This document shows positions 15,440 through 24,829 of a stretch of DNA of 64,000 nucleotides, piece after piece (positions within the stretch are counted from its first letter, which is position 1; every line of letters begins with the position of its first letter). The notes beneath the pieces were generated by a model, which worked only from the letters and a program-made list of their open reading frames with translations, ran no database searches and had not been told where the DNA came from. A program made the translations under genes and the position numbers. Source of the stretch: Bacteroidota bacterium (lineage in GTDB: Bacteria > Bacteroidota > Bacteroidia > B-17B0 > Aurantibacillaceae); the NCBI GenBank assembly GCA_017303905.1, contig JAFLBH010000005.1, positions 186,001 through 250,000 of the forward strand, in the 5' to 3' direction.

Positions 15440-16716
15440 TGATTACAATTAATTATCCGGATAAATCCACTTGGAAAGAAATATTAAAGCGTCCTGCGCT
15501 TGATTCAACTTCATTGGAAACTACTGTTAAATCCATTTTAGCAGACATCAAATCAAATGGGGATAGCGCGGTGAAGAAATATGCCTTACAGTTTGATAAG
15601 GCCAATTTAAATGCATTTGAAGTAAATCAGAATGAAATTAAGTCGGCTGAAACAAAACTAAGTACTGAATTAAAGAACGCCATTCAAAATGCCAAAAACA
15701 ATATTGAGAAATTTCACTCTGCTCAAAAAGAAGAAACACAGCAAATAGAAACAACTAGCGGCGTAAATTGCTGGCGAAAATCTGTGGGCATTGAAAAAGT
15801 AGGATTATATATACCCGGCGGTTCTGCTCCACTCTTCTCTACTGTGTTGATGTTGGGGGTTCCGGCTAAACTGGCGGGCTGCAAAGAAATTATTTTATGT
15901 ACTCCTTCTGATTCGAATGGAAATATTAATCCTGCTATATTATTTGCAGCACAATTAGTAGGTGTTACCAAAATATTTAAAGTTGGCGGTGTGCAAGCTA
16001 TTGCCGCAATGGCCTATGGTACCGAAAGCATTCCACAGGTTTACAAAATTTTTGGACCGGGTAATCAATATGTAACTTGTGCTAAACAACTCATTAATAA
16101 AGAAGGTGTAGCTATTGATATGCCGGCCGGACCATCAGAAGTAGCTGTTATTGCAGATGAAACTTGTGTGCCTGCGTTTGTAGCGGCTGATTTGCTATCA
16201 CAGGCAGAACACGGAGCAGACAGTCAGGTTATTTTAGTAAGCAATTCTGAAAATGTAATCAAAAAAGTAAATGAGGAATTAGAGCTGCAATTAAAAGCAC
16301 TTAGCAGAAATACTATTGCTGAAAAAGCTTTACAAAACAGCAAAGCCATTCTTGTCAATTCATTAGAAGAAGGATTGGAATTGCTAAACGAATATGCTTC
16401 AGAGCATTTAATTATTGCTTGTAGTAATGCAGATGAATTAGCAGGAATAGTAGTAAATGCAGGATCTGTTTTTATTGGCAATTACTCCTGTGAAAGTGCT
16501 GGTGATTATGCCTCCGGAACAAATCACACTTTGCCAACCAATGGATATGCGAAAGCCTATAGCGGTGTTTCTTTAGACAGTTTTGTAAAGAAAATTACTT
16601 TCCAGAAATTAAGCAAAGAAGGAATCAACACAATTGGAAAAACCATCGAGTTAATGGCAGAAGCAGAAGGACTTGATGCGCACAAAAATGCAGTTTCAAT
16701 CAGATTAAAGTATTAA
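15439..16716 (+). CDS. hisD: Histidinol dehydrogenase
   Basis: Oxidises L-histidinol to histidine in two NAD-dependent steps (425 aa). Conserved blocks include GLYIPGGSAPLFSTVLM, VGGVQAIAAMAYGT, GPGNQYV, MPAGPSEVAVIAD, LLSQAEHGADSQ and the zinc/catalytic His segment SGTNHTLPT. The length is normal. It overlaps hisG by one base and is followed by hisC after 16 bp. Confidence 0.97.
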   Translation: MITINYPDKSTWKEILKRPALDSTSLETTVKSILADIKSNGDSAVKKYALQFDKANLNAFEVNQNEIKSAETKLSTELKNAIQNAKNNIEKFHSAQKEETQQIETTSGVNCWRKSVGIEKVGLYIPGGSAPLFSTVLMLGVPAKLAGCKEIILCTPSDSNGNINPAILFAAQLVGVTKIFKVGGVQAIAAMAYGTESIPQVYKIFGPGNQYVTCAKQLINKEGVAIDMPAGPSEVAVIADETCVPAFVAADLLSQAEHGADSQVILVSNSENVIKKVNEELELQLKALSRNTIAEKALQNSKAILVNSLEEGLELLNEYASEHLIIACSNADELAGIVVNAGSVFIGNYSCESAGDYASGTNHTLPTNGYAKAYSGVSLDSFVKKITFQKLSKEGINTIGKTIELMAEAEGLDAHKNAVSIRLKY

Positions 16717-16732
16717 GATTAAAAATATTAAT

Positions 16733-17788
16733 ATGGAATTCAATTTAGATACTATTACAAGAACAAACATAAAAAACCTTAAGCCTTATTCATCAGCACG
16801 CAGCGAGTTTAAAGGCAAAGAAGGAATATTTTTAGATGCTAACGAGAATTCATTTGGTTCTCCATTGGACGCTAACTACAATCGTTACCCCGACCCGTTG
16901 CAATTAGATGTAAAAGAAAAACTGGGTAAAATAAAAGGTTTACCTATTCAGAACATTTTTCTTGGCAATGGCAGTGATGAAGCGATTGATATTTTATTCA
17001 GGGCGTTTTGTAATCCCGGAGTAGATAACATCATTATTTGTCCGCCTACTTATGGCATGTATGAAGTGTCGGCAAATATCAACGATGTAAAAATTAAAAG
17101 AGTTCCGTTAACATCTGAAGAATTTCAATTAGACACAGAAAACATCTTAAAGGCAATCGACAACAACACTAAATTAATTTTCATCTGTTGTCCGAACAAC
17201 CCTACAGGGAACGGTGTAAAATGGGAAGCCATTAAAAAAATACTTGAGAATTTTTCAGGACTAGTCATTATTGATGAAGCTTACATCAACTTCGCCAGAT
17301 ACAGAAGTCTGATTCCCGAACTTTTAAATTATCCTAACCTGGTTATTCTACAAACCTTATCCAAAGCATGGGGACTTGCAGGATTACGTGTAGGAATGGC
17401 GTTTGCTTCTGAACCCATTATCGATATTTTTAACCGCATAAAACCTCCCTATAACATTAACATCGCTTCGCAAAAATTAGTTTTAGAAGCCTTAAACAAT
17501 ACAGACAAAATTAATGCTTGGATAAAAGAAACCGTTGAAGAGCGAGATAAACTCAGCGCTGAACTAGCTATGCTTCCTTTTATCATTAAAGTATACCCGA
17601 GCGATGCAAATTTCATACTGGTTAAAACAAACGATCCTTTGGCAATTTACAATTACCTTGTAACTAAGAAAATCATCATACGCGACAGAAGCAAAGTAGA
17701 ATTATGTGAAGGATGTTTACGTATTACTGTTGGAACTAAAGAAGAGAATAGAAAATTAATTGATACACTTAAAGAAATTAGTAATTAG
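16733..17788 (+). CDS. hisC: Histidinol-phosphate aminotransferase
   Basis: A fold-type I PLP aminotransferase (351 aa) that converts imidazole acetol phosphate to histidinol phosphate. The PLP lysine lies in TLSKAWGLAGLRVG; the substrate/PLP contacts are in DANENSFGSP, NNPTGNG and IIDEAY. The ORF ends 17 bp before the first inserted four-helix-bundle gene, and the next his gene (hisB) follows only after that insertion. Confidence 0.96.
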   Translation: MEFNLDTITRTNIKNLKPYSSARSEFKGKEGIFLDANENSFGSPLDANYNRYPDPLQLDVKEKLGKIKGLPIQNIFLGNGSDEAIDILFRAFCNPGVDNIIICPPTYGMYEVSANINDVKIKRVPLTSEEFQLDTENILKAIDNNTKLIFICCPNNPTGNGVKWEAIKKILENFSGLVIIDEAYINFARYRSLIPELLNYPNLVILQTLSKAWGLAGLRVGMAFASEPIIDIFNRIKPPYNINIASQKLVLEALNNTDKINAWIKETVEERDKLSAELAMLPFIIKVYPSDANFILVKTNDPLAIYNYLVTKKIIIRDRSKVELCEGCLRITVGTKEENRKLIDTLKEISN

Positions 17789-17790
17789 TA

Positions 17791-18193
17791 ACAGAAGAAA
17801 GAAGTATGACAATGAAAACACAGAGATTTGAAGAACTTATAGTATGGCAAAAAGCACATGCTTTGGTTTTAGAAATTTACAAACTATCTAAAGACTCCCC
17901 TAAAGAAGAAACCTATGGAATTACTTCTCAGGTAAGAAGATCCTCTGTTTCTGTTGCGGCCAATATTTCAGAGGGCTACAGAAAAAAAGGTAAAGCTGAC
18001 AAGCTAAGATTTTTAAATATTGCTGAAGGCTCACTTGATGAAACAAAATATTATTTAATATTAATACGTGACTTGAAATTTATAAAAAACGAATACGATA
18101 AATTATTTGAACTGAGTGAAGAAGTATCAAAATTACTTAATGCATATTCAATAGCTATTCGTAATTCAATTAACAAATAATTCTAACTTCTGT
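17791..18193. repeat. Cassette 1: inverted repeats around a four-helix-bundle gene
   Basis: ACAGAAGAAAGAA (17791-17803) and TTCTAACTTCTGT (18181-18193) are reverse complements at 11 of 13 positions. They fall immediately outside the ORF at 17806-18180, bounding a cassette of about 400 bp between hisC and hisB. Confidence 0.6.
17806..18180 (+). CDS. Four-helix-bundle protein (23S rRNA IVS-protein family), copy 1
   Basis: A 124-aa all-helical protein with the family core [29 protein letters not shown] and [18 protein letters not shown]. The family includes the proteins encoded in intervening sequences of bacterial 23S rRNA and relatives of the Avd accessory protein. Function is not established and it has no part in histidine synthesis. 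It sits inside the his operon between hisC and hisB, same strand, flanked by an imperfect inverted repeat. An ATG at 17812 is an alternative start. Confidence 0.88.
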   Translation: MTMKTQRFEELIVWQKAHALVLEIYKLSKDSPKEETYGITSQVRRSSVSVAANISEGYRKKGKADKLRFLNIAEGSLDETKYYLILIRDLKFIKNEYDKLFELSEEVSKLLNAYSIAIRNSINK

Positions 18194-18217
18194 ATTCTAA
18201 ACACTATATTCTTATTT

Positions 18218-19324
18218 ATGAAAAAAGTATTATTTATTGACCGCGATGGAACTTTAATTTGGGAACCACCGGATACTTTTCAAATTGACAGTTTCGAAAA
18301 ATTAAAATTCCTGCCTGGCGTATTCACCTGGCTGGGTAAAATTGCAAAGGAACTGGATTATGAACTGGTAATGGTAACCAATCAGGATGGATTAGGAACA
18401 GATTCTTTTCCCGAAAACACCTTTTGGCCGGTTCAGAATTTTATGGTTGAAAGTTTAGCCAACGAAGGCATTGTTTTTTCTGATGTCTGCATCGACCGCT
18501 CATTTGAGTTTGAAAATAAACCTACGCGCAAACCTAACACAGGTATGCTCACGAAATACGTGGACGGTTCATACGATTTACAAAACTCCATTGTAATTGG
18601 CGACCGACTCACCGATATTAAATTGGCAGCAAATCTTAAATGCAAAGCCATACTCATAAAAAATAACGACATTCCACAAGGTCACGAAGCAATAGAAGCC
18701 ATTGTGGAGAACTGGGAACAGATTTACAACCTTCTGAAACTTCCTCCGAGGATTGCAGAACACTCCCGCAAAACAAACGAAACCGATATTAATATTAAAC
18801 TCAATTTTGACGGAACCGGAAAAGCAAATATTGATACCGGCCTGAATTTCTTTAATCACATGCTGGAACAAATTGCACGCCATGGTTCAATTGATTTAAC
18901 CATAAAAGCGAAAGGCGATTTGCACATTGACGAGCACCACACCATTGAAGATATTGGTATTGCTCTTGGTGAAGCCTTCACAAAAGCCATTGGCAATAAA
19001 AAAGGAATTGAACGCTATGGTTTTTGTTTGCCGATGGATGATTGCTTAGCACAGGTGGCTATTGATTTTGGCGGAAGAAACTGGATTGAATGGGACGCAA
19101 AATTCAATAGGGAAAAAGTTGGTGACATGCCAACAGAAATGTTTTTTCACTTTTTCAAATCCTTTAGTGATGCGTCAAAATGCAACTTAAATATTAAAGC
19201 AGAAGGCGAAAATGAGCACCATAAGATTGAAGCGATATTTAAATCGTTTGCCAAGGCGGTGAAATTTGCTTTAAAGAGGGATCCGGAGAGAATGGAATTA
19301 CCTTCTACTAAGGGGCTTCTGTGA
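18218..19324 (+). CDS. hisB: Bifunctional histidinol-phosphatase / imidazoleglycerol-phosphate dehydratase
   Basis: Residues about 1-170 form a HAD-type histidinol phosphatase ([10 protein letters not shown] with nucleophile Asp and acid/base Asp; later [11 protein letters not shown]). Residues about 175-368 form the IGP dehydratase with the manganese-binding blocks [11 protein letters not shown] and [17 protein letters not shown]. The E. coli HisB phosphatase has a Cys/His zinc loop; the equivalent stretch here ([16 protein letters not shown]) lacks those residues, so the zinc site is probably absent. Both halves otherwise look complete. Confidence 0.95.
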   Translation: MKKVLFIDRDGTLIWEPPDTFQIDSFEKLKFLPGVFTWLGKIAKELDYELVMVTNQDGLGTDSFPENTFWPVQNFMVESLANEGIVFSDVCIDRSFEFENKPTRKPNTGMLTKYVDGSYDLQNSIVIGDRLTDIKLAANLKCKAILIKNNDIPQGHEAIEAIVENWEQIYNLLKLPPRIAEHSRKTNETDINIKLNFDGTGKANIDTGLNFFNHMLEQIARHGSIDLTIKAKGDLHIDEHHTIEDIGIALGEAFTKAIGNKKGIERYGFCLPMDDCLAQVAIDFGGRNWIEWDAKFNREKVGDMPTEMFFHFFKSFSDASKCNLNIKAEGENEHHKIEAIFKSFAKAVKFALKRDPERMELPSTKGLL

Positions 19325-19327
19325 AGT

Positions 19328-19747
19328 TAAGGAGTAAGTATCAGTAAATATTTACACAAAACAAATTATGGAAAAAACAAGACATTTAAGGAACTAATCG
19401 TGTGGCAAAAGAGTCACAAACTAGTATTAGAAATATACAGAACAACAAAGAGCTATCCAAAAGAAGAAGTTTATGCACTTACTAGTCAAATCAGACGTGC
19501 ATCTGTTTCAATAGCTGCTAACATTTCTGAAGGTTATAAAAAGAAAACTAAAGCTAGCAAATTGAATTTTCTGAATATTTCAGAAGGGTCATTGGAAGAA
19601 GTAAAGTACTATATACTCTTGTCAAAAGATCTGGAATACATTACAGAAAAAGAATATGATAATTTAGAAAACATGTGTAATGAGGTCGGCAGGTTGATAA
19701 ACGGATACTCCATTGGTGTTTCCAAAAACAACTAACCTTACTCCTTA
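19328..19747. repeat. Cassette 2: perfect inverted repeat around a four-helix-bundle gene
   Basis: TAAGGAGTAAG (19328-19338) and CTTACTCCTTA (19737-19747) are perfect 11-bp reverse complements. They enclose the second four-helix-bundle gene between hisB and hisH, giving a 420-bp unit. Confidence 0.7.
19400..19735 (+). CDS. Four-helix-bundle protein, copy 2, with disrupted N-terminus
   Basis: A 111-aa homologue of copy 1 ([43 protein letters not shown]). The only usable in-frame start is GTG at 19400, which omits the conserved residues before WQK. An ATG at 19368 reads MEKTRH and then leaves frame. One extra T in the TTT at 19385-19387 would join it into MEKTRHFKELIVWQK, matching copy 1. This suggests a one-base deletion, either real or an assembly error. 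The rest of the ORF is intact. Confidence 0.75.
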   Translation: MWQKSHKLVLEIYRTTKSYPKEEVYALTSQIRRASVSIAANISEGYKKKTKASKLNFLNISEGSLEEVKYYILLSKDLEYITEKEYDNLENMCNEVGRLINGYSIGVSKNN

Positions 19748-19766
19748 TACTTTCTCCTTACACTAA

Positions 19767-20360
19767 ATGAAAATAGTAATAATAAAATATAACGCGGGAA
19801 ATATACAGTCGGTGAAGTTTGCCTTAAACCGATTAGGCATAGAGCCGATTGTATCCGATAATGTGAACGATATACTTTCTGCCGATAAAGTTATTTTTCC
19901 GGGTGTAGGTGAAGCCTCAAGCGCCATGAATTATTTGAAAGAGAAACAACTTGATCAGGTTATTAAACAACTTAAACAACCTGTATTAGGAATTTGTCTT
20001 GGTATGCAATTATTGTGTAAACATTCGGAAGAAGGTGATACCAATTGCATAGGGATATTTGATGCTGAAATTAAAAAATTTAACTTTGGAAAAGATAGCG
20101 AATTAAAAGTGCCGCAAATCGGCTGGAATAAAATTTTTAATCTCAAATCTGATTTGTTTAAAGGAATAAAAGAAAAAGATTACATGTATTTTGTTCACGG
20201 ATACTATGCCAATTTATGCAATGACACTATCTCCGTTACAGATTACGGAATAAATTACTCGAGCACTTTAAATAAAAATAATTTTTTTGGTGTTCAGTTT
20301 CATCCCGAAAAATCGGCCGAAGTCGGTGAAATATTATTAGCAAACTTTATAAAAATGTAA
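19767..20360 (+). CDS. hisH: Imidazole glycerol phosphate synthase, glutaminase subunit
   Basis: A class I glutamine amidotransferase (197 aa) supplying ammonia to HisF. The nucleophile Cys is in GICLGMQLLC, the triad His and Glu in FHPEKSAE. VIFPGVGEA and YFVHGYYA are typical HisH blocks. It ends 1 bp before hisA. Its own start lies 19 bp after the right repeat of cassette 2. Confidence 0.96.
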   Translation: MKIVIIKYNAGNIQSVKFALNRLGIEPIVSDNVNDILSADKVIFPGVGEASSAMNYLKEKQLDQVIKQLKQPVLGICLGMQLLCKHSEEGDTNCIGIFDAEIKKFNFGKDSELKVPQIGWNKIFNLKSDLFKGIKEKDYMYFVHGYYANLCNDTISVTDYGINYSSTLNKNNFFGVQFHPEKSAEVGEILLANFIKM

Positions 20361-20361
20361 A

Positions 20362-21108
20362 ATGGATATAATTCCTGCAATAGATTTAATAGATGGAAAA
20401 TGCGTACGACTTACCCAAGGCGATTACGACAAGAAAACCATTTACAATGAAAACCCTTTGGAAGTTGCTAAACAGTTTGAAGACATTGGAATTAAACGAT
20501 TACACTTGGTGGATTTAGATGGTGCCAAAAAAGGAGAAATAGTTAATCTGAAAGTTCTCGAAACAATTGCTTCCAATACCGGGCTCGTAATTGATTTTGG
20601 CGGTGGTATTAAATCCGAACAATCGTTGGAGAGTGTATTTACTGCTGGTGCTAATCTTGCAACAATAGGAAGTCTGGCCGTAAAAGAACCTGAAGTGTTT
20701 TTTAGCTGGATTGAAAAATACGGTGCCGGCAAAATTATGCTTGGCGCGGATGTAAGCAATAATAAAATCGCGATTGGCGGATGGCTCAAGACTACAGACA
20801 TTGATGTTATAGATTTTATTAAAATCAATTTTTACAAAGGCATAAAAAATATATTCTGTACCGATATATCAAAGGATGGCATGTTACAAGGACCAGCCTT
20901 AGACCTGTACATGAATATCATGAAAGAAATACAAGATTTAAAAATCATTGCATCCGGTGGAGTATCCAACATGAAAGATGTTTTAGCCTTGAAAAAAATA
21001 GGTTGTGGCGGTGTTATTGTAGGCAAAGCCATTTATGAGCAACGAATAACTATGAAAGAAATAACTGAATTTAATCTGCGATCATCCGCGAAATCTGCGG
21101 GAAATTAA
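20362..21108 (+). CDS. hisA: ProFAR isomerase
   Basis: An (beta/alpha)8-barrel (248 aa) that isomerises ProFAR to PRFAR. The catalytic Asp is in [14 protein letters not shown], the second Asp in [11 protein letters not shown]. The phosphate-binding loops are DFGGGIKS and IASGGVS. Like HisF it shows half-barrel internal symmetry. The next gene, hisF, starts 1 bp after its stop. Confidence 0.96.
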   Translation: MDIIPAIDLIDGKCVRLTQGDYDKKTIYNENPLEVAKQFEDIGIKRLHLVDLDGAKKGEIVNLKVLETIASNTGLVIDFGGGIKSEQSLESVFTAGANLATIGSLAVKEPEVFFSWIEKYGAGKIMLGADVSNNKIAIGGWLKTTDIDVIDFIKINFYKGIKNIFCTDISKDGMLQGPALDLYMNIMKEIQDLKIIASGGVSNMKDVLALKKIGCGGVIVGKAIYEQRITMKEITEFNLRSSAKSAGN

Positions 21109-21109
21109 T

Positions 21110-21865
21110 ATGCTTACAAAAAGAATTATACCATGTTTGGATATTAAAGATGGTCGTACCGTGAAAGGTGTGAACTTTGAAAATATCCGCGATGCAGGTG
21201 ATCCTGTAGAATTAGCAATTCGCTATTGTAAAGAAGGTGCCGATGAATTAGTATTTTTAGATATTACTGCAACCAATGAAAAAAGAAAAACATTATCTGA
21301 ATTAGTATCGCGCATTGCTCAAAATATAAACATACCATTTACTGTTGGAGGCGGCATAAGCAGTGTAGAAGATGTTTCTGTATTATTGAACTCAGGCGCT
21401 GATAAAGTATCTGTTAATACAAGTGCCTTTAAGAACCCACAATTAATTGCTGATATGGCTGCGCAATTTGGCAGTCAGTGTGTGGTCTTAGCGATCGATA
21501 CAAAATTTGAAGACGGCGATTGGTATGTATACTTAAATGGCGGAAAAGTAAAAACAGAAACAAAAGCCCTGGACTGGGCCAGAGAAGGCGTTCGCTTAGG
21601 GGCTGGAGAGATTCTACTTACCTCCATGAATAATGATGGTACCAAAGCAGGATTTGCCAACGATATTACTAAGCTCATTTCAGAAAATGTAAGCGTACCG
21701 GTGATAGCCAGTGGAGGCGCAGGCACTATGGAACACTTTAAAGACGCTTTTATGAAAGGCAAAGCAGATGCCGCATTAGCCGCCAGTGTTTTTCACTTTG
21801 GAGAAATAAACATTAGACCATTAAAAAAAGAATTACAAAACTCAACTATTGAAGTAAGATTATGA
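21110..21865 (+). CDS. hisF: Imidazole glycerol phosphate synthase, cyclase subunit
   Basis: The cyclase partner of HisH (251 aa), forming IGP and AICAR. The general acid/base Asp residues lie in [17 protein letters not shown] and [11 protein letters not shown]. Phosphate-binding loops are TVGGGISS and [12 protein letters not shown]. The stop codon overlaps the hisIE ATG by four bases (ATGA). Confidence 0.97.
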   Translation: MLTKRIIPCLDIKDGRTVKGVNFENIRDAGDPVELAIRYCKEGADELVFLDITATNEKRKTLSELVSRIAQNINIPFTVGGGISSVEDVSVLLNSGADKVSVNTSAFKNPQLIADMAAQFGSQCVVLAIDTKFEDGDWYVYLNGGKVKTETKALDWAREGVRLGAGEILLTSMNNDGTKAGFANDITKLISENVSVPVIASGGAGTMEHFKDAFMKGKADAALAASVFHFGEINIRPLKKELQNSTIEVRL

Positions 21866-22455
21866 AACCGGATTTTAATAAATATAAAGACGGACTAGTT
21901 CCGGCAATTATACAGGATGCAACCACCAAAAATGTGCTTATGTTAGGCTTCATGAACAACGAAGCATTGAACAAAACACAGGAATTAAAAAAAGTAACTT
22001 TCTTCAGCCGTACCAAAAACAGACTTTGGACGAAGGGTGAAGAAAGCGGTAATTTTTTAAACGTTCAATCTATCACTATCGATTGTGATAATGATACACT
22101 TCTCATTAAAGCAAATCCTGTTGGTCCGGTTTGTCATACCGGCAGCGATACCTGCTTTAATGAAAGCAACGCAGATGTCGCATTTTTATATAAACTGGAG
22201 AGCATTATTAACGACCGTAAAAATAATCCTACAGATTCATCTTATACTTCCTCCCTTTTCAAAAAAGGCATCAACAAAATTGCCCAGAAAGTTGGTGAAG
22301 AAGCCGTAGAGATTGTCATTGAAGCGAAAGATAATAATGACGAATTATTTTTAGGGGAAGCTGCAGATTTGTTATTCCACTATTTAATATTACTTCAAGC
22401 TAAAAACAAAAACCTCGATCAAGTGATTAATGTTTTGAAAAAGAGACATAAATAA
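21862..22455 (+). CDS. hisIE: Phosphoribosyl-AMP cyclohydrolase / phosphoribosyl-ATP pyrophosphatase
   Basis: A bifunctional 197-aa enzyme for steps 2 and 3. Residues about 1-105 are HisI ([24 protein letters not shown], the metal-binding DCDNDT and CHTGSDTCF). Residues about 108-197 are HisE ([38 protein letters not shown]). It is the last his gene. No clear terminator follows, but a new promoter-like TATTTTTG appears before the next gene. Confidence 0.96.
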   Translation: MKPDFNKYKDGLVPAIIQDATTKNVLMLGFMNNEALNKTQELKKVTFFSRTKNRLWTKGEESGNFLNVQSITIDCDNDTLLIKANPVGPVCHTGSDTCFNESNADVAFLYKLESIINDRKNNPTDSSYTSSLFKKGINKIAQKVGEEAVEIVIEAKDNNDELFLGEAADLLFHYLILLQAKNKNLDQVINVLKKRHK

Positions 22456-22544
22456 TCCCGAAAAGTTAGTGGTTAAGCGTTCTTTGGGTCATTACAAGTT
22501 TGATTTATTGTCGTAAATAATTTTCAAAAAGAAGCCAAAAATTG

Positions 22545-22552
22545 TATTTTTG
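22545..22552 (+). promoter_or_regulatory. -7 box for the LytTR regulator
   Basis: TATTTTTG fits TAnnTTTG and ends 11 bp before the ATG at 22564. No clear TTTG at the -33 position. Confidence 0.35.
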
Positions 22553-22563
22553 ATATATACGAT

Positions 22564-23259
22564 ATGTTAAAGTGTGTAATTATAGATGATGATCCGACTG
22601 CTCGTTTATTACTTAAACAGTACATTTCTAAGGATAGTGAATTAGATTTACTAAACGAATTCAATAATCCGACTGAAGCACTTAATTACGTGAATAATAC
22701 AGATTTTGACTTATTGTTTCTTGATATTGAAATGCCCGAAATGACCGGCATTGAATTTATAGAGTTATTGAATAAAAAATTACCACAAACTATTTTCACA
22801 ACCAGTTATAAAGATTTCGCCATTAATGCTTTCAAATACAATGTAACCGGCTACCTTATTAAACCCGTCGAATATCCTGCTTTTTGTAATGCCATTTTAA
22901 AAGTAAAAGACAATATTAAAGAAAGCAAAACACAAAAAAGCAATAAAGACAGTGTTCTCTTCATTAAAAATGGTGACACAATTGCAAAATTGAACATCAA
23001 AGACCTAGGCTTAATCGAATGTATTGGAGATTATGTTAATTTATACACATCTGATCAAAAATTCACGATACACTCAACTATGAAAGCTATGGAGAAAAAA
23101 TTTTCGTCAGAAGAATTTATCCGAGTACATCGTTCATACATTATAAGAATTGATAAGATTGAAGTTATTGAAGATGATAGTATACGATATGGTAAAAAAA
23201 ATATTCCTATTGGAAAAACTTACAAAACTCAGGTTTATTCAAGGTTAAATATTATGTAA
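22564..23259 (+). CDS. LytTR-family response regulator
   Basis: A two-domain regulator (231 aa). The receiver domain (about residues 1-120) has IIDDDPTARL, the phospho-acceptor Asp in LLFLDIEMPEMTG, FTTSYKDFAINAF and the Lys in LIKPVEYP. The LytTR DNA-binding domain (about 135-231) has LGLIECIGDYVNLYT, STMKAMEKKF and FIRVHRSYII. No sensor kinase is adjacent, so its partner must be elsewhere. It probably binds direct repeats in target promoters; targets are unknown. Confidence 0.93.
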   Translation: MLKCVIIDDDPTARLLLKQYISKDSELDLLNEFNNPTEALNYVNNTDFDLLFLDIEMPEMTGIEFIELLNKKLPQTIFTTSYKDFAINAFKYNVTGYLIKPVEYPAFCNAILKVKDNIKESKTQKSNKDSVLFIKNGDTIAKLNIKDLGLIECIGDYVNLYTSDQKFTIHSTMKAMEKKFSSEEFIRVHRSYIIRIDKIEVIEDDSIRYGKKNIPIGKTYKTQVYSRLNIM

Positions 23260-23286
23260 TAATACTATCTATACTCTTTTCTCGCT

Positions 23287-23320
23287 AAACCCTTGGTTAA
23301 AAACCAAGGGTTCTTTGTTT
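23287..23320 (+). terminator. Terminator after the LytTR regulator
   Basis: AAACCCTTGGTT (about 23287-23298) pairs with AACCAAGGGTT (23302-23312) and is followed by a T-rich tract. Confidence 0.8.
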
Positions 23321-23502
23321 TTGACCAATTCCATACTCCGAAACATTTGCGCCAAACTTCGAAAACCCGGCGCCTTTTAACGAATACTTCCACTCCCCCT
23401 TTTAAACCACCGTAATATTGTATCAGAATTCAACGAATAGAAATTCTAAAAAATAAAATAATAAAAAATAAGATGGGAAAACTCATCCTAAAACAAAAAG
23501 CC

Positions 23503-23928
23503 ATGAAAACAACAATTTTAACCGCATTATTAGTAATCAGCTTTGCAATTAATGCACAAGAAACAAGAAAACAAGCAGTAAAAATTTCAGATGATCAACT
23601 ACATTATTTAGCAGGTAACGGTATATCGGCGGGAGTTGGTTACACTATGAATTTCTTAACTAAAAAACCTGTATTATCCAGTTTAGCAGGATTTGTTACA
23701 GGTGCTGCAATTGGAATAGGCAAAGAAATTATTTATGATAAAGCCATGAATCGAGGAACATATAGTACCGCTGATATGGCAACTACCGCCTGGGGATCAT
23801 TAGTTGGTGCACTGTCGCTAAGAGTAGTTATTCATATCGAAAACAAACATCATCAGTCACATTTTTTATTTAAAAAGAATAAAGCAAATAACGACCAAAT
23901 CATAAAAGATCTTTACGCAGTGCATTAA
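23503..23928 (+). CDS. Exported hydrophobic protein of unknown function (YfiM-like)
   Basis: About 141 aa from the ATG at 23503, with a clear signal peptide (MKTTILTALLVISFAINAQ). The mature part has DDQLHYLAGNGISAGVGYT, GFVTGAAIGIGKEIIYDK and STADMATTAWGSLVGAL, a Gly-rich pattern resembling small YfiM/DUF2279-type envelope proteins. It may sit in or at a membrane. The family match is tentative. An ATG at 23473 would add 10 residues. Confidence 0.6.
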   Translation: MKTTILTALLVISFAINAQETRKQAVKISDDQLHYLAGNGISAGVGYTMNFLTKKPVLSSLAGFVTGAAIGIGKEIIYDKAMNRGTYSTADMATTAWGSLVGALSLRVVIHIENKHHQSHFLFKKNKANNDQIIKDLYAVH

Positions 23929-24025
23929 ATATACACTCCATTAGATGTTGCTTGATGACTTCTCCTGATTCAGAAAGAATAACTCTGAGACTGTAAGTGA
24001 ATAAATAACCTAAAAAGATAAAATT

Positions 24026-24421
24026 ATGATAAAGTATATTTCAGACACTGCAAGCTTTAGATTAATTGATCCACTAACAATTGAAATTAATTATTTCGAT
24101 AATGAAGAGATTGACAAAACAGACCTGATTGAACATATTTTAATTACCGAACAGCTATCGTGTCAAAGAAAACTTAACTATCTCTTGATTTTTAATGAGA
24201 ATATAAATATAAGTCAAGATGCAATAAATTTTTTAGCCGATGAATGGAGTAAACGAGCGGATAAAGTCCTTTCCAGAGCGATAATTTCTAGGAGCACAAT
24301 CCCTAATAACTGGCTAGATTACTTTAATATCAGTAGTGAGTCAATAAAAACTAAATTCTTTTCAAATGTAACGGAAGCAAGAATTTGGTTAAAAACAATT
24401 AATCAAAAAGTAGCCACCTAA
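24026..24421 (+). CDS. Unknown small cytosolic protein, possibly STAS/SpoIIAA-like
   Basis: A 131-aa soluble protein with no signal peptide. The alternation of strands and helices (FRLIDPLTIEINYF, NYLLIFNENINIS, VLSRAIISRS, KTKFFSNVTEARIWL) resembles the SpoIIAA/STAS-like proteins common in Bacteroidota, but I see no diagnostic residue. It lies 10 bp before a small membrane protein gene on the same strand. Confidence 0.6.
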   Translation: MIKYISDTASFRLIDPLTIEINYFDNEEIDKTDLIEHILITEQLSCQRKLNYLLIFNENINISQDAINFLADEWSKRADKVLSRAIISRSTIPNNWLDYFNISSESIKTKFFSNVTEARIWLKTINQKVAT

Positions 24422-24431
24422 AATCAATCTC

Positions 24432-24752
24432 ATGAAATCATCTCCTGTAAAAAACGCAATAATTATAGCAATAAGTCTGTTATTTATATCTGCTCTAATT
24501 TTAACTATTACTGAAAACAACCTAGCGCAACAGATCAAAAAATACTTTGATAATTACGAAATGCTTTTGACAATTATATACGCTGCAATTATTGTTGTGA
24601 GTTTTAATTTGCTGATATTTATTATTGGTGCTTTAGCAAATAAAAAAGAAATTAATTCTGCATATTTCAAACAAATTAAACGCAATTATCAAAATAATAG
24701 AAGAAGAAGATTAGAAAGTAGATACGTAAATACTCTTTCACGATTTAAATAA
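24432..24752 (+). CDS. Unknown small two-helix membrane protein
   Basis: A 106-aa protein with two strong transmembrane segments (about residues 8-27 and 43-67) and a basic, Arg/Asn-rich C-terminal tail (IKRNYQNNRRRRLESRY). The function is unknown. The basic tail would favour the cytoplasm. It is probably cotranscribed with the preceding 131-aa gene and ends at a bidirectional terminator. Confidence 0.6.
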   Translation: MKSSPVKNAIIIAISLLFISALILTITENNLAQQIKKYFDNYEMLLTIIYAAIIVVSFNLLIFIIGALANKKEINSAYFKQIKRNYQNNRRRRLESRYVNTLSRFK

Positions 24753-24799
24753 TTCATGGCTGCTTGTTTGACGATTAATCGTAAATGTTGTGTGCAGCA

Positions 24800-24827
24800 A
24801 AAAGCCCCGGAAATTTCCGGGGCTTTT
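24800..24827. terminator. Bidirectional terminator between convergent genes
   Basis: A perfect palindrome, AAAAGCCCCGG, AAATTT, CCGGGGCTTTT, lies 2 bp from the typA stop codon and 47 bp after the small membrane protein gene. It serves both strands. Confidence 0.9.
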
Positions 24828-24829
24828 AA

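Noticed and set aside
20442..20828. 128-aa antisense ORF within hisA
   Set aside because: Shadow frame of a conserved enzyme; composition follows the sense gene.
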